Shown: positions 11,356 to 22,300 of the stretch, one piece after another
Numbering within the stretch: position 1 is the first letter of the stretch
How the letters are laid out: each line of letters starts with the position of its first letter
Source: Asterochloris sp. CNOR1
Lineage: Eukaryota > Chlorophyta > Trebouxiophyceae > Trebouxiales > Trebouxiaceae
Reading direction: 5' to 3'
Length of the DNA stretch: 64,000 nucleotides
Assembly (NCBI GenBank): GCA_963969365.1
Contig: OZ017763.1
Location: 62,001-126,000, forward strand
Position numbers and translations under genes: made by a program
Notes under the pieces: model-generated
Database searches by the model: none
The model's input: the letters and a program-made list of their open reading frames with translations, nothing else
Told to the model about the DNA's origin: nothing

Positions 11356-14300
11356 CTGTGGCTGGAGCGTGCCAGGAGAAATAAGGATGTGCTGCATGAT
11401 GCACCTCCAGCCAAAGTCCAGCCAAAGCGCCCTCACAAGATCGAGGTCTGCTACCCATTCAGCTCAGACAGAGCGCTGCAGGAGCAGGTAACATTAGATT
11501 CTGCTGTGCAAGGCACGCAGGCAGCTCGAAGCACCCTTTCTCTCTTGAAAGCATGCTTGAGTCTGCCCCAGTTGCCAATCATGTTCTATGAGGACTGACC
11601 TTACTGCCTGCCCTCACAGTACAGGAACCCCTGGGGAGCTGTCAGGATAGGCAAGCTGCTGGAGGACCTGGACTCTATGGCAGGCACTGTCGCCTACCAG
11701 CACTGGTAAGCTTCACAGCAAGATGTCTCCTCGCTTAAGTTGCCGTGTTTCCCTACTGATGCGCTTCACTGCAACTCTGGCACCGCACGACGCGCTGCCC
11801 TGGCGCTGCCATGCCACTTTCGGAGGTGCTTTCATCCTCGTCACTTGCTGAAGCACTGCCTGATGGCAGGCCAGCCTGCTGCTTGCCAGCCTGCTGCTTG
11901 CCAGCACAGATACTCGGTTGCTGTACTTGCCCAGGCTGCCACCATGGCATGTCAGAGTGTTCTCCTATGCTCCTTGAGCCCTTGAGCCATTGTGCGCTTT
12001 CAGGGTGCTGCTTTCTTGCATTGTTGCTCACCAGCGTTGATGCCTGTCCCAGCTGCTGTGCGCTTTCAGGTGGCTGTTAATGGCAGGCACGCTTGCTCCC
12101 CTTGACCCTTACCGTTCATCCATGGTGCATGTTCTGGGTGCGATGTTGCCGTTGTGTGCCTAGACAAAGTTATGGCGTGCTTGGTCAAATGCCGGAAAGC
12201 AATGCGTGCACCTCTGGCAGTCACATCATCCCGCTGTTCTGCACCAGAGATGGCGTCTCCAGAACCAGGGCACGCTCACAGGCGCCCACTCTCCATGTTC
12301 ATGCTACAGCCTGCTGCTGGTTCATTCACTGCTAAGCAAAGGCAGTGGAGACCCAGGGGATCAGACAGCCCCCGCTGTTGAACGGCTCGTTGGACCCACA
12401 CTTCCACCACTGCTCACTCCACATTTTGTGCTGCACTGCAGTGATGATGGGGATTCACGGACGCGGCTGCCCCTGCTGGTGACTGCGTCAGTGGATGCCA
12501 TCAAGTTGCGGACCCGGCTGGACTTGAGCAAGGACATGCACATGAGCGGCGCAGTGGTCTGGACAGGTAGGCAGGTGTGCCCAGCCAGCCAGCTGCTCAA
12601 ATCACTTGCGTGCTGGCAGGCGCAGACCAGTCTACACAAGGAGTGCAGACGCCGAAGCGGTGGTCCACTGTGAGCAGCTGTGAGCAGCTGTGGACCACCG
12701 TTGGTTGTCTTGGCAGCTGCTGGACTGCCAGGAGTGGAGACACTGCAGCGGTGGCCGGCAGTGAGCAGCTGCGGGCAACTGTGCACCACCCTTGGTTGTC
12801 CTGGCAGGTGCTAGCCAGCAAGGAGCCTGTACACTGAAGCATGGCCGGTAGCAGCTGAGAGCCTGGAGCTTGGACCTGGTTTAGCCTTCACCCCATCAAC
12901 TACCTGTGCAAGCCCCTCATTTAGCAAAACCTCTGTCTATCTGATACAAAAATTCAGTAGAAGCTGCCGATTTTGCTCTACCCTCTGGGGTCTGGACTTT
13001 GTTTGACATGGCAGCTGAGGTGCCAGCGTGTTGCATGATTTGTCTGCACGCAATACAACAACAGTGCTACATTCTCCCATGCCTGCATCTGCAATGGACA
13101 TCAAGATGCAGTTGAGAGAGCTCAACCCTCATTGCGGTGCACATCCTGAGCTTGCAACATGTGGGGATCCTTGCCTGCAGGCCGCTCTGCAATGGACATT
13201 GAAATGCAGCTGAGGCAGGATGGGCCCGCACCCAGTATGGTTTCCCTGTTCACCTTTGTGGCTCGCAACCCAGTAGATGGCAGGTGCGTGACAGCTTGAG
13301 GGTGTGCTGCCTACAGGTACTTGTGCAGCAGATTGCAGTGCAGCTAGTATTGTAGTGCTCTGGGGGTACCCAGCTGAGCAGAGGCACTTTCTGCTGGAAG
13401 CTATAGGCAACCAGACAACCTGTCTAAAATCGCAGCGATCAGAGATCCAGTGTCCAGAGCAGAGCACAGACCCGCAGCTTGGCATGCAGCGGCAAGGCCA
13501 TACATACCGTCAAGTATGTGCATCAAGGCCCCACACGTTTGACTTGACCCATAGTGTTGCAGGTCCACCCCCATCAACCCCTTGCAGCCCCAGACGCCGG
13601 AGGAGCAGCGTCTGTATGATGAGCGCCAAAGTGTTGCTCAGGCGCGCAGGCAGGAGCGCCGGAGGGAGAAGGAGGGCGTGACAGAGGAAGGTGGGGCCAA
13701 ACAATACAACACAAACAATGAATCTAATATACTCTGGGCAGTGCACCTTCCTTGCCTTATTTCTGCAAATCTCAGAAAGAGAAGAGGCGGAATGGCATCA
13801 CTGTGCTGCTGGCTTGTACGCCAGAGGGAGAAGGAGGGCCTGGCAGAGAGAGGTGGGCTCCCCTAATTCCCTCAGGGGCAGTGCATCTTCTTGCCTGAGG
13901 GCTTGCCAGCCTCAGCAGAGGTTCTCCGCTTTCTGCAGGCCAGCTGCCTTGGTGTCCCTGCTGCAGGGCCCAGCAAGGCCTGGGCAGAGGGTCTGCTGGA
14001 CAAGGGCAGGATTCTGGTAGACATGCCGAGCCTGGCGCAGCCCAACGCCATGCTCATGTCGGACACGGCCCTGCAGAACACCTTCACGTGCCAGCCTCAG
14101 CAGCGAAACATCCATGGGCGCGTGTTTGGAGGCTTCCTGATGAGGTGGCTGATATGCCTCACCTGGTGCTGGGCTCAAGCACCGCTGGCCTGGCTGCCGA
14201 CTTGACAGCATGATATGTAGCTCATTGTAGTGCATGTTTTGCAGAGGCATGCACCGACGCGCCAATTGTCAGCTGGCCGCACTGTGCCAGTGTGCCAGTG

Positions 14301-15104
14301 ACTGGCATGCTCTGTGCAAGCAATGTCAGATGGCATAGATGCACCCTTTTGGCCTCGACGCTGTGGAGCCACCACCTGTTCTACCCACCACTGACCATGT
14401 CTGCAGGCGGGCGTATGAGCTAGCATTTGCCAACGCCTACATGTTTGCTGGTGAGCAGCAGAGAGGCCTGTTCCTTTGCAGCAGGGCGCCTGCTGGTGGC
14501 TGCAAGGGTGCATGACCTGAATGTATCTGACATTGCAGATGCCACATACGTTCAGTCTGTTGATGTGGCTCCCAGTCAACTTGGTACAGCTCCAGTACTG
14601 GCTGTCCTGCAGGCACTCGCCCCATCTTCCATTCAGTGGACGAGGTTTCCTTCGTCAAGCCAGTGGACGTTGGGGATCTGCTGCGCTTCAGAAGCCGGGT
14701 CATTCACACCCAGCAGCCTGCTCAATTGCCAGGCACCGTGAGTCCAACTGAGCCTGCCTCTGCTGATCTGCTGTGAAGGGTGTCACAAGCCTATGTGAAA
14801 CTTAAGACTCTGCAGCCTGGAATGGTGAGCAAGACATAGACATGCCATTGGTGACCGAATGTTGTGTCCTGTGAACTTGCGCTCTGCTATGCAGGGCCTC
14901 ATACATGTTGAAGTAGTGGCCACCGTCACTCAGCCGGAGCTTGTTCAGTCACACCAGACCAATACATTCTACATGATCTTCCAAGCAAATATTGACCCCA
15001 GTGGAGGTTCCCAGGCTGTTGCCAAGCCTGCCAAAGTGCTCAAGAGCGTTCTGCCAGCCACTGCAGAGGAGGCTCGATTGCTGTGGGATTTCTATTACTG
15101 CTAG
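11356..15104 (+). CDS. ACOT9: Acyl-CoA thioesterase, ACOT9 / mitochondrial double-hotdog type (N-terminus unresolved)
   Basis: This enzyme hydrolyses acyl-CoA to fatty acid and CoA; family members act in mitochondria or plastids. Nine exons keep phase throughout: 11356-11487, 11620-11705, 12442-12566, 13181-13283, 13563-13690, 13919-14144, 14407-14450, 14613-14737 and 14895-15104 (TAG), giving 392 residues after the missing leader. The first hotdog half carries YRNPWGAVRIGKLLEDLDSM, a close match to plant ACOT9, then TRLPLLVTASVDAI and FVARNPVDGR. A charged helix (RRQERRREKEG) links to the second half, which carries CQPQQRNIHGRVFGGFLMR, AYELAFANAYMFAG, DEVSFVKPVDVGDLLRFRS and HVEVVATVTQPE. 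The RNIHGRxFGGF block is the usual substrate-pocket signature of acyl-CoA thioester hydrolases. The upstream targeting-peptide exon was not identified, so localisation is inferred from the family. The introns contain copied exon edges at 13088-13116 and 13800-13857. Confidence 0.93.
12645..12822 (+). repeat. Two-copy tandem repeat of about 90 bp inside an ACOT9 intron
   Basis: The block around 12645-12735 recurs at about 12736-12822. Both copies share the core GTGAGCAGCTG, then a stretch reading CACC(G/C)TTGGTTGT followed by CTGGCAG or TTGGCAG. The first copy also holds a small internal duplication of GTGAGCAGCT. No coding role is evident. It lies in the intron after exon 12442-12566. Confidence 0.7.
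13088..13116 (+). repeat. Intronic copy of the start of ACOT9 exon 13181-13283
   Basis: This 29-base stretch matches the exon's own start (13186-13214) at 25 of 29 positions by my count, and a CTGCA motif precedes it as at the real acceptor. It encodes the same MDIKMQLRE-like peptide as the exon's MDIEMQLRQ. The downstream copy is the one that continues the family sequence, so this one is treated as a decoy. Confidence 0.75.
13800..13857 (+). repeat. Intronic copy of the 3' end and donor of ACOT9 exon 13563-13690
   Basis: The exon end encoding RRREKEGVTEEG and its donor (GGAAG|GTGGGG) are repeated here as a frame reading REKEGLAERG followed by an AG|GTGGGC donor. The copy lies about 160 bp downstream of the original. 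It could act as an alternative 5' splice site. Confidence 0.7.
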
Positions 15105-16350
15105 CCTTAGCGCAGGCCGGTGATGTGAGTAACAGTAGGTAGCAAATCCCATCGAGAGAGGATTGCAGGTCAACACTTTCACAATATACCCCAGAATTGA
15201 TTCTGCCAACGCTCTGGTTTTCTGAGCTATCCAGGGAGTTCTTGATTACCTCGACATGGACCAGTCATGTGTGCTTAGTCCCAACTATCACTGCAGATTC
15301 CAGTCTAAAGTGACATGACATTTGTAGCAAATGAGCTTTGCAAGCAGCTGCTAACTCAAATCCTCAGCAAGGCCTACGCCCTGCAAGAGCGGTAGCCAAA
15401 GATGTCTGATGTCATGTCAGGGCAACTTTAAAGCGCCTGAGACACTGATGCCAGACACAGGTTGCCAGCCCGAGCAGCTGCCAGTGTACTGTGCTGTCAA
15501 CACGCCCAGTGTACCCAGTCAGAAACTAGATGATGGACCTTCCCGAAACGGAACATCATAAGCTGTGTCTAACTGAAATGAGGCTTCGACCAAGGTCTTT
15601 GCAGAGCGGCCAGTCTTCAACTGGGACACCAATCAGTTGCTCAGGGCCTGCCTGGTCACGCAGCTGGATGTCACCCCCAAAGAGCCTTGCTGGAAGTGAT
15701 ACAGGCGTTCATCTAAGGCCTGAAAGATATTACTTCTCCGTTTACCTACTGGTTGCCAACGCCGCTCTTGGACTCAGGCAGCCAGAGGCGCATGTCGCTC
15801 AGCGTGTGGCAACAGAGAATCCAGCCGCTGGCTGAGCCGTCATCCCCTTTGCGCCAGTGTGCACTTTTGTGGCCTCAAAAGCTGTGCATTCAGCGCTTTG
15901 TCTAGCACCAGGGAGGGCTCCCGCAGGGGCACAGGTGATAGACGTGCAGCCGCCAGAACCGTCCACAGTCCCACTGCGCCAAGCCCGTTTACCGCACTCC
16001 AAGTCCCTTACTGCAGCCTTAACCTTTTCTAGCGTGAGTCTGCCATCTGCCATAGCTTCCTGTCTGCAGTGCAGTTGCTGATGAAGCTTTCAAAGAGCTT
16101 CCCTCGCAGTGGCTGGCTGCTGGAATAAGCTGCTCGTGGCTTCGATACTCCCTAAACAAGCTCAAGAAGCAGCACCTCGTTCATAAGCAGCGCGGTTCCA
16201 AACAGCTGGCGCAAGAACGAAAGTTAGGGCGCCTTTTCTGGCAAAGACTGGATCCAGCTGTCATTTGACAGACTCTGATGGGTCCCTAGCAAAGATTGCG
16301 AGACTGGGAATCAATCTTCCAGGCCTACCCAGATCGCAGGGCGGCACAAC
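15105..16350. other. Intergenic stretch with one unassigned minus-strand ORF
   Basis: There is no family match between the ACOT9 stop and the oxidase start. The minus strand holds an open frame from 16053 down to 15799 beginning MADGRLTLEKVKAAVRDLEC, whose first 25 residues look coding-like (charged, helical); the rest is Ala/Gly/Thr-rich. No upstream or downstream exon could be attached. It may be a first exon of a small gene or chance. Confidence 0.25.
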
Positions 16351-19300
16351 ATGATCAGACTTGCGGCAGCTGTGCTGGTTGTTGGATGCTGGAGCGGAGG
16401 GACGTGGGCCTATAGACCCGCAGTCGAGTGGCAGGACAGCAGAAGCCTTCATGCTGGTTCAGGTGGGCGCAGAGGCCCTTGCTGCAAGCACAGCTGCGTG
16501 AAGCTGCACACTGGTGCTGCCCACCATCTTCAAAGTCATCTGTTTGGGGGACTGTGATTCTTGCATGTGATTCTGGCATGAACACAGAGAACAGGTTCAT
16601 GTCATCAGCTACAATGTCAGCTTCTGTTGCTGTCTATCGTGGCAAGGCATGGGTGCATGAAGCCGGGCACTGGAGACAGGCAGGAAGATGCGCCAGCTGG
16701 CCGCCTGTACTGACAGGTGTCCTGCCATGCCGCCCAAGGTGCCCCTTAGTGCTGACACTTTCCCCTTGACTCAAGCCCCTGCTTCTAGCTCCACCAGCCT
16801 CTCAGCCTGGCATATTGTTTGCCGCTGCATCTAGGCCCTTGCTGCAAGCCCCTTGCTGATGCACACAGACTTGACATCCTGTGGCAGGCCCCAGGAAGTC
16901 AACTTGTGGCTCCAATGCCCAACATGCACTGCTGCCTGCACCACTGCAAGTCCTGCCATTTGATCTGCACCTCTTGCATGGCCTGGTGCTCCCTGCCGCT
17001 CTCACACCGCTCGGCCTGCTCCGTGACTGACCAGCGCATTGCATTCATTTGAGGCTTGCTACATGCAGGCCCCTCACTGCGCAGCCTCCTCCAGAGCTCT
17101 TCAGCCTCCTCCAGCTCCTCAGCCACATCTAGCTCTGGCCCCTCAGGAGTCACAGCAGACACTGAGTCCTCCGCCAACGTGACCGGCAGCGGTTCAGCCA
17201 GTGCAGGCGCCAGCGCCAGTAGCGTGCTGCAGGGAAGCAGCGGGACAGCCAGTGCCAACTCGTCCGCTCTTGCATCTGTGATCTCCCAGGTGGGCAGACT
17301 ATAAGTTGAGTGAAAGACATAGCAGCAACTGGACGTCCTCTGCCAGCACCTAAATTGTCAGTCCAGACGTTCATCATCTCTTAGGCGAGGCATGGGCTTT
17401 TCTGTGAATGAAGAAGGCAGCAATGCACGTTGCCATTGCCATCGGCAGCCTTTGCATTAGGGGTCTCTCAGGCAGGAATTGCAGCACTTGACAAACCTGC
17501 TTTGCTTGCCAACATCAAGGTCGATACTGTGGTCCAAATCAATAGTTTGGAAAATGTCAGTTGAGGGGCAGTAGCATCATGCCATACTGGCCCTGTGCAA
17601 AATCCTGCAAGTCAGCTCACCGCCAGTGAAGGGGCAAGCTGAGGCCAGTGGTGTGAGCTGATGACATTCATGTCCTCCCTTGCAGGGCAGCCGGCCCACC
17701 ACCACCAATGGGACCAAGCCAGGCCCTGGCGACCTCACCCAGGGCAGCACCAATGCATACACTGCGGCCAACTCCTCCAGCAGCGTGCTGATCTACCCCA
17801 CGGTCCCTCTGACGCCAGGTGAGCTCCCTAGCTAGGTGGCCGTCTGTAGGGGCCTCCAAGCCTTCATCACAAGCTCCCGTCAGCTTGGTGGCCAGCTGGC
17901 AGGCATGTTGCCTCTAGGGCCACCTGGGCAGGGTATCTGCTAAGTGTACCCAGGGCCAGCATGCCTGCCAGCAACATACTGCTTAGCCCACAAGGCAGAG
18001 CATGCACGAGTATGGTTCTGGAAACATTGCGCTTCTCTGATATCCTTGTTGCGTGCTTCGCTCGCACAGCACCTGATGGTATGCTTCATTGCTTGGCACG
18101 TACCTTTGTGGGGCACGGCAAGCCTGCCGGGAGATGGGCTGCTGTGGCAGTCTACCGGCCACGTGTCAAAGAATGTCTCTCATCCCGTCCCTGCATTTGA
18201 ATGCTGCGCACTGCACTGCATGCGTGGCAGGTGTTGCCATGCCGGTGCCTGTGGTGTGATGCTCTGCCTGTGGTGCTCAGCAGATGCCAGTCGTCCATGC
18301 CACAATAAGAGGCTCCACGCTGCTCTGCAGGAGCATTGACAAGTGCCAATGCGTCCTCTACTGCCGTGGCAAACGCAGTGGTGCAGGCTGGCCTTGGTGG
18401 CCCAGACTATGCTGGTGGGTCTATGTGCAGTTCTCAACCTACTAGACCTGGGGTGGTCCACACCACCCACCGGAGCATGTTGAGCCCTGACTTGCCCGTG
18501 CGGAGCTGGCTTGGCCCAGGATTGAAAGTGACTCCAACAGGAGCCCTTCTCCAAAGTCCATTCAGGCCTGCTGATTGAGTGGCAGGGCAAGCTGCAAGAA
18601 ATGAAAGACGTCGCATTGCGGCATCCAGCACTGTGTCGCAGGCAGGAACTTTGTGAGCCGGAACCTGCTGGCATGACCAGTCACTTGTATGCCTCAGCAT
18701 GCAGCATGCTGCTGCAGCATTCTGCACTTGAGTGCTGCCAGCAACATCTGAACGCTGCCTTGCTGTGTCTCTTTGCAGGCGCATATGCTTACTCAGTGGC
18801 GTCTGCCAACTCGACTGCCCGCCCCAATGTGGGCCAGACTGCCACCGCTGCAGCAGCAGCACAGGCAGTCAGCAGGGTGACTGCATGCCCGGCCGACCTG
18901 ATAAGCACCTATGCTCAGGTGCGCAGTGCGAGCGACTGCCGAGCGGTCAACAGCATGCTAGCTGGGTTGCGTCTCATCTGGGGCTACAACAGTGTCCCTG
19001 TGCATCAAGTCAGCACGTGGACCTGGGCTCTCAAATGCAAGCACCTGCCAGCCAGCTGCCTCACTGCACTGCTGGGCCAGCACGCCAGCACAACACCTGT
19101 AGCTGGCTGCGTTTCTGGCGCACGCCTCACCCGTTTCTGCAGGACACCTGACCTGGAGGCATGCTTACCCCACAGCTGTGTCCGGCGCCACAGGAGCATG
19201 CCTCGCCGTTTGTGCCCTGGCTCCTCTGCATTCCTGCATGGGCCGCACTAACTTCTGGCGTTTTCCCCTTGTTTTGTCTGACCTGCAACTGGCCGCCTCA

Positions 19301-22300
19301 GCATGCTCAGGGCACAGTTTCTGACTGTGCAGTGGCTATTGCTACAACCCAGAGTGGCATGACATTCCCCATGTCTGGCCTGCCGGCGTCAGCTTGTGCC
19401 CACGCCTTTGGCACAGGCTCTGCTCTGCTCAGCTGCCTGCAGGCGTCTTTTCCAGCGCCTGCCCGCGCTCAGGACACCGGTGTTATTGCCACAGCTGTGG
19501 ATTCCATGCATGTCTGCATGTGGTGACCACTCCCTTGCTGTGGTCTACAGGCGTCAGCTTCTGCCAGCGCCTCCAGCTCAGGCTCAGGCTCAGCCTCTGC
19601 AGTGGCAGCTGCAGTGGCCACGGCCAGCTCAGCCATCACCTCCAGCTGTGGGCAGGCACCAACAACTGCCCCAGGTACAATGTTGTATCATTGCGTTCAA
19701 TAAAGCAAAGGCCATATGGCCTCAAACACTGCTGGCAGCTAAGTTTCTGCCTTGGCCAGACTTGCCTTGGCTATCGGCCAATGAGGCACTGTTGAGGATC
19801 GTGGCAGCAGCCGCCGGCAAAGCTTGACAAGGCTGCACAACACGCCAAAGATAGCTACCCTCGATGCCGTACAGAGAGTCCATCGCCTCCAAGGCCATCA
19901 CCACCATCGTCCCCAGTGGCGCGTTCACCATCGCCGACGCCACCGTCAGCACCACCATCAGGCCCCACCGGTGCCCCACTGGTCATCATCAAGGGCAGCG
20001 GGAGCTTTGCAGTTGTGGGTGAGCTCAAAACACAGAGAGGCTGGGAGTGTTGAAAGGCATGCCAAGCATGTGGCAGTCGTAGACCCGACCCTCTGCTCAG
20101 CCGACTCAGCTCACTCAGCCTGTGGCTTTGTCAGTCTGGGCACTTGAAAAAGGCACATGCCATCTCTGTGGCACTGGCTCCCATGTTACGGGCATTGTTG
20201 GGAGAATGGTGGGCTGCGCGCTGACTGCTGGCTGGTGAGTTGAGCACAGCAATGGCCCAGTGGTTGACATCAATGGCAGCAACAGCTGCTTTCCGCCAGC
20301 TGTTCGCTCCATAGGTGAGCTGGCAAAGGCGATGGTGTTGGGTTGCAAAGAAGAGGGCAGCTACCCAACCGCTCAAAGCTTTGGGTGACAGCTGCTAAGT
20401 GGCCAGATGATCGACTGCTTGGGTGGCAACTTAGGCCTGCTCTTCACGGCTCAGCGAGAGACATGTACTGCTGCTGTCAAGCTGGAGGCTCACACGACAA
20501 GCATATGCGCTGTCCGCTAGCTCATTAAATGGCACTCATGGGGCTTTGTCCAGCAAAGTTGTGAATGTGATGCAGAGCCAGGCATGTCACTTCATCTGCA
20601 TTCTGGCTCCTAGTGCCTATAGAATTTTTTCCTTGGGGTGTTCCTCTCTGTGCGCTGCTGGACTGTCAACTTGTGCCCACACACTACTGGCTGTGTGACC
20701 TGCCCCTATATCCCTTAGAGGCTGCAGGTCCTGTGTGCGCAGCAGGTGATCACCTGTTGTCGCTGCTTGCTGGCAGGCCCCTGTCCCACACGCAGCAGCT
20801 GAACATGTCTCGCTGCTGGCAGGCCTGTCCGGTGCGCTGGCCATACACGCAATGTACAACACGGACGGCTCTGTCTTGATCATCGAGCGCCCCCACCCAG
20901 CCGGCCCCAACCCTAATCTTGCGGTGAGCTCACCGTCCTGGCTTAATGCGTTCTGCAGGGCCCTGCATGAGCTGGCTTGGCCTGTGGCAGGTTCAGCTAT
21001 CCCTGCCACAGGCCAAGCCAGCTCAAGGCGCTCTCAGGCTGCATATCCAGTTGGACTCACTATTTTGGAGGTCCAGGAGCCCAGCGCAGATCCAGCATCC
21101 CAGACGACCGCTGCACACTTTGGGCTGCCTGGCTGCCCTGCTTCAGCATCCCAGCTTTTGTGGCTTGCCTCTCATGAAACATCATGATGTCTGCCCTGGC
21201 GTGCCATGCAGACTGCCAATGGCCACACAGAGATTGCCTCCCTCTACAGCACGGCTACCAACACATTCGTGCCCGTTCACTTCCCCACACTTGCCTTCTG
21301 TTCTGGCACGGCCTTTGGGCCAGATGGGGAGGCCTGGGTCATTGGAGGTGCGCCTATCAGGACTGCACGCCAGTGGTGTGGTACAGCTCAAACATCACCA
21401 CAAAACAATATCAATCAAAAGGGCACCCACAGGACTTGATGCTTGCGCAAACAGCCTGCAGATGCCAGCCAGCTACACATACAGACTGAGACCTGGCTTG
21501 CAGCCCAAGGACTGGGCATCTGCACAGCAGACTGCAAGTTTGCGTAAATCTTCCCTCCATGGTGCTGCTACTTTGCATGCACTTGCTGGGCCCACTGCCG
21601 TTTCAGGCTCTGTTGAAGCGGCTGCAATGCTTATGATGTTGCGCACAAGGCTGTGTGTGCACAGACTCTTGGCAAGAGGCGCTGTGGGGATTGTTACAGC
21701 AGGTATAGATGCCAACTTACGCTCACAATTGACTGTTGCCTGCCCTCCTTGCTGTGCAGGTGATGCAGTCGGGGCCACTCCAGGCTACATTGGCAACGGA
21801 TTCTTTGACGTGCGCCGGGTGCAGGGCACGAATGTGGCCACAGTGGCGAACATGCCGGTGGCAAGGTGAGTTAGTGTGGTTTGGCAGTGTGAGAGGACAA
21901 CAAAGAGGATTTGCAGCACGTCGACACTCTCTGGCGAACTCAACAGCAGCATATGGAAACCCACTTCTGTTCTCTGGTTTGAAACATGCTACAACCTTCA
22001 TGGGATTGTGCATATGTCCTGCATTCTTCTCCTACTGCTTTGCAATGTACACATCTCCTGGTCTCTGCACCTCATTGGCCTCAGCTCATGCCTCCTGCGC
22101 TTGCAAGCATCATGACACTGCCTCAAAGGGTCAGCTTGGTGTCTTTGGTACTTCTCATGAGCCTGCCACCTGAGCCTTTCGCTGTTGTGCCTGCACCATG
22201 CAAGCTTTGTTTCTGAGTACTACTCGAGCATTACTAGAGCAATACTAGATTTGCAGTGCAGCAGCACCTGCAGCACTGGGGACGGCCTATCCACACGCTG

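Noticed and set aside
15799-16053. Minus-strand ORF as a firm gene
   Set aside because: Only the first ~25 residues look coding-like and no neighbouring exon or family could be attached; kept only as a note.
20946-21869. 307-residue plus-strand open frame
   Set aside because: It runs across two real oxidase exons in the wrong frame and through an intron. The correct frames give AFCSGTAF and the GYIGNGFFDVRRV-type sequence.
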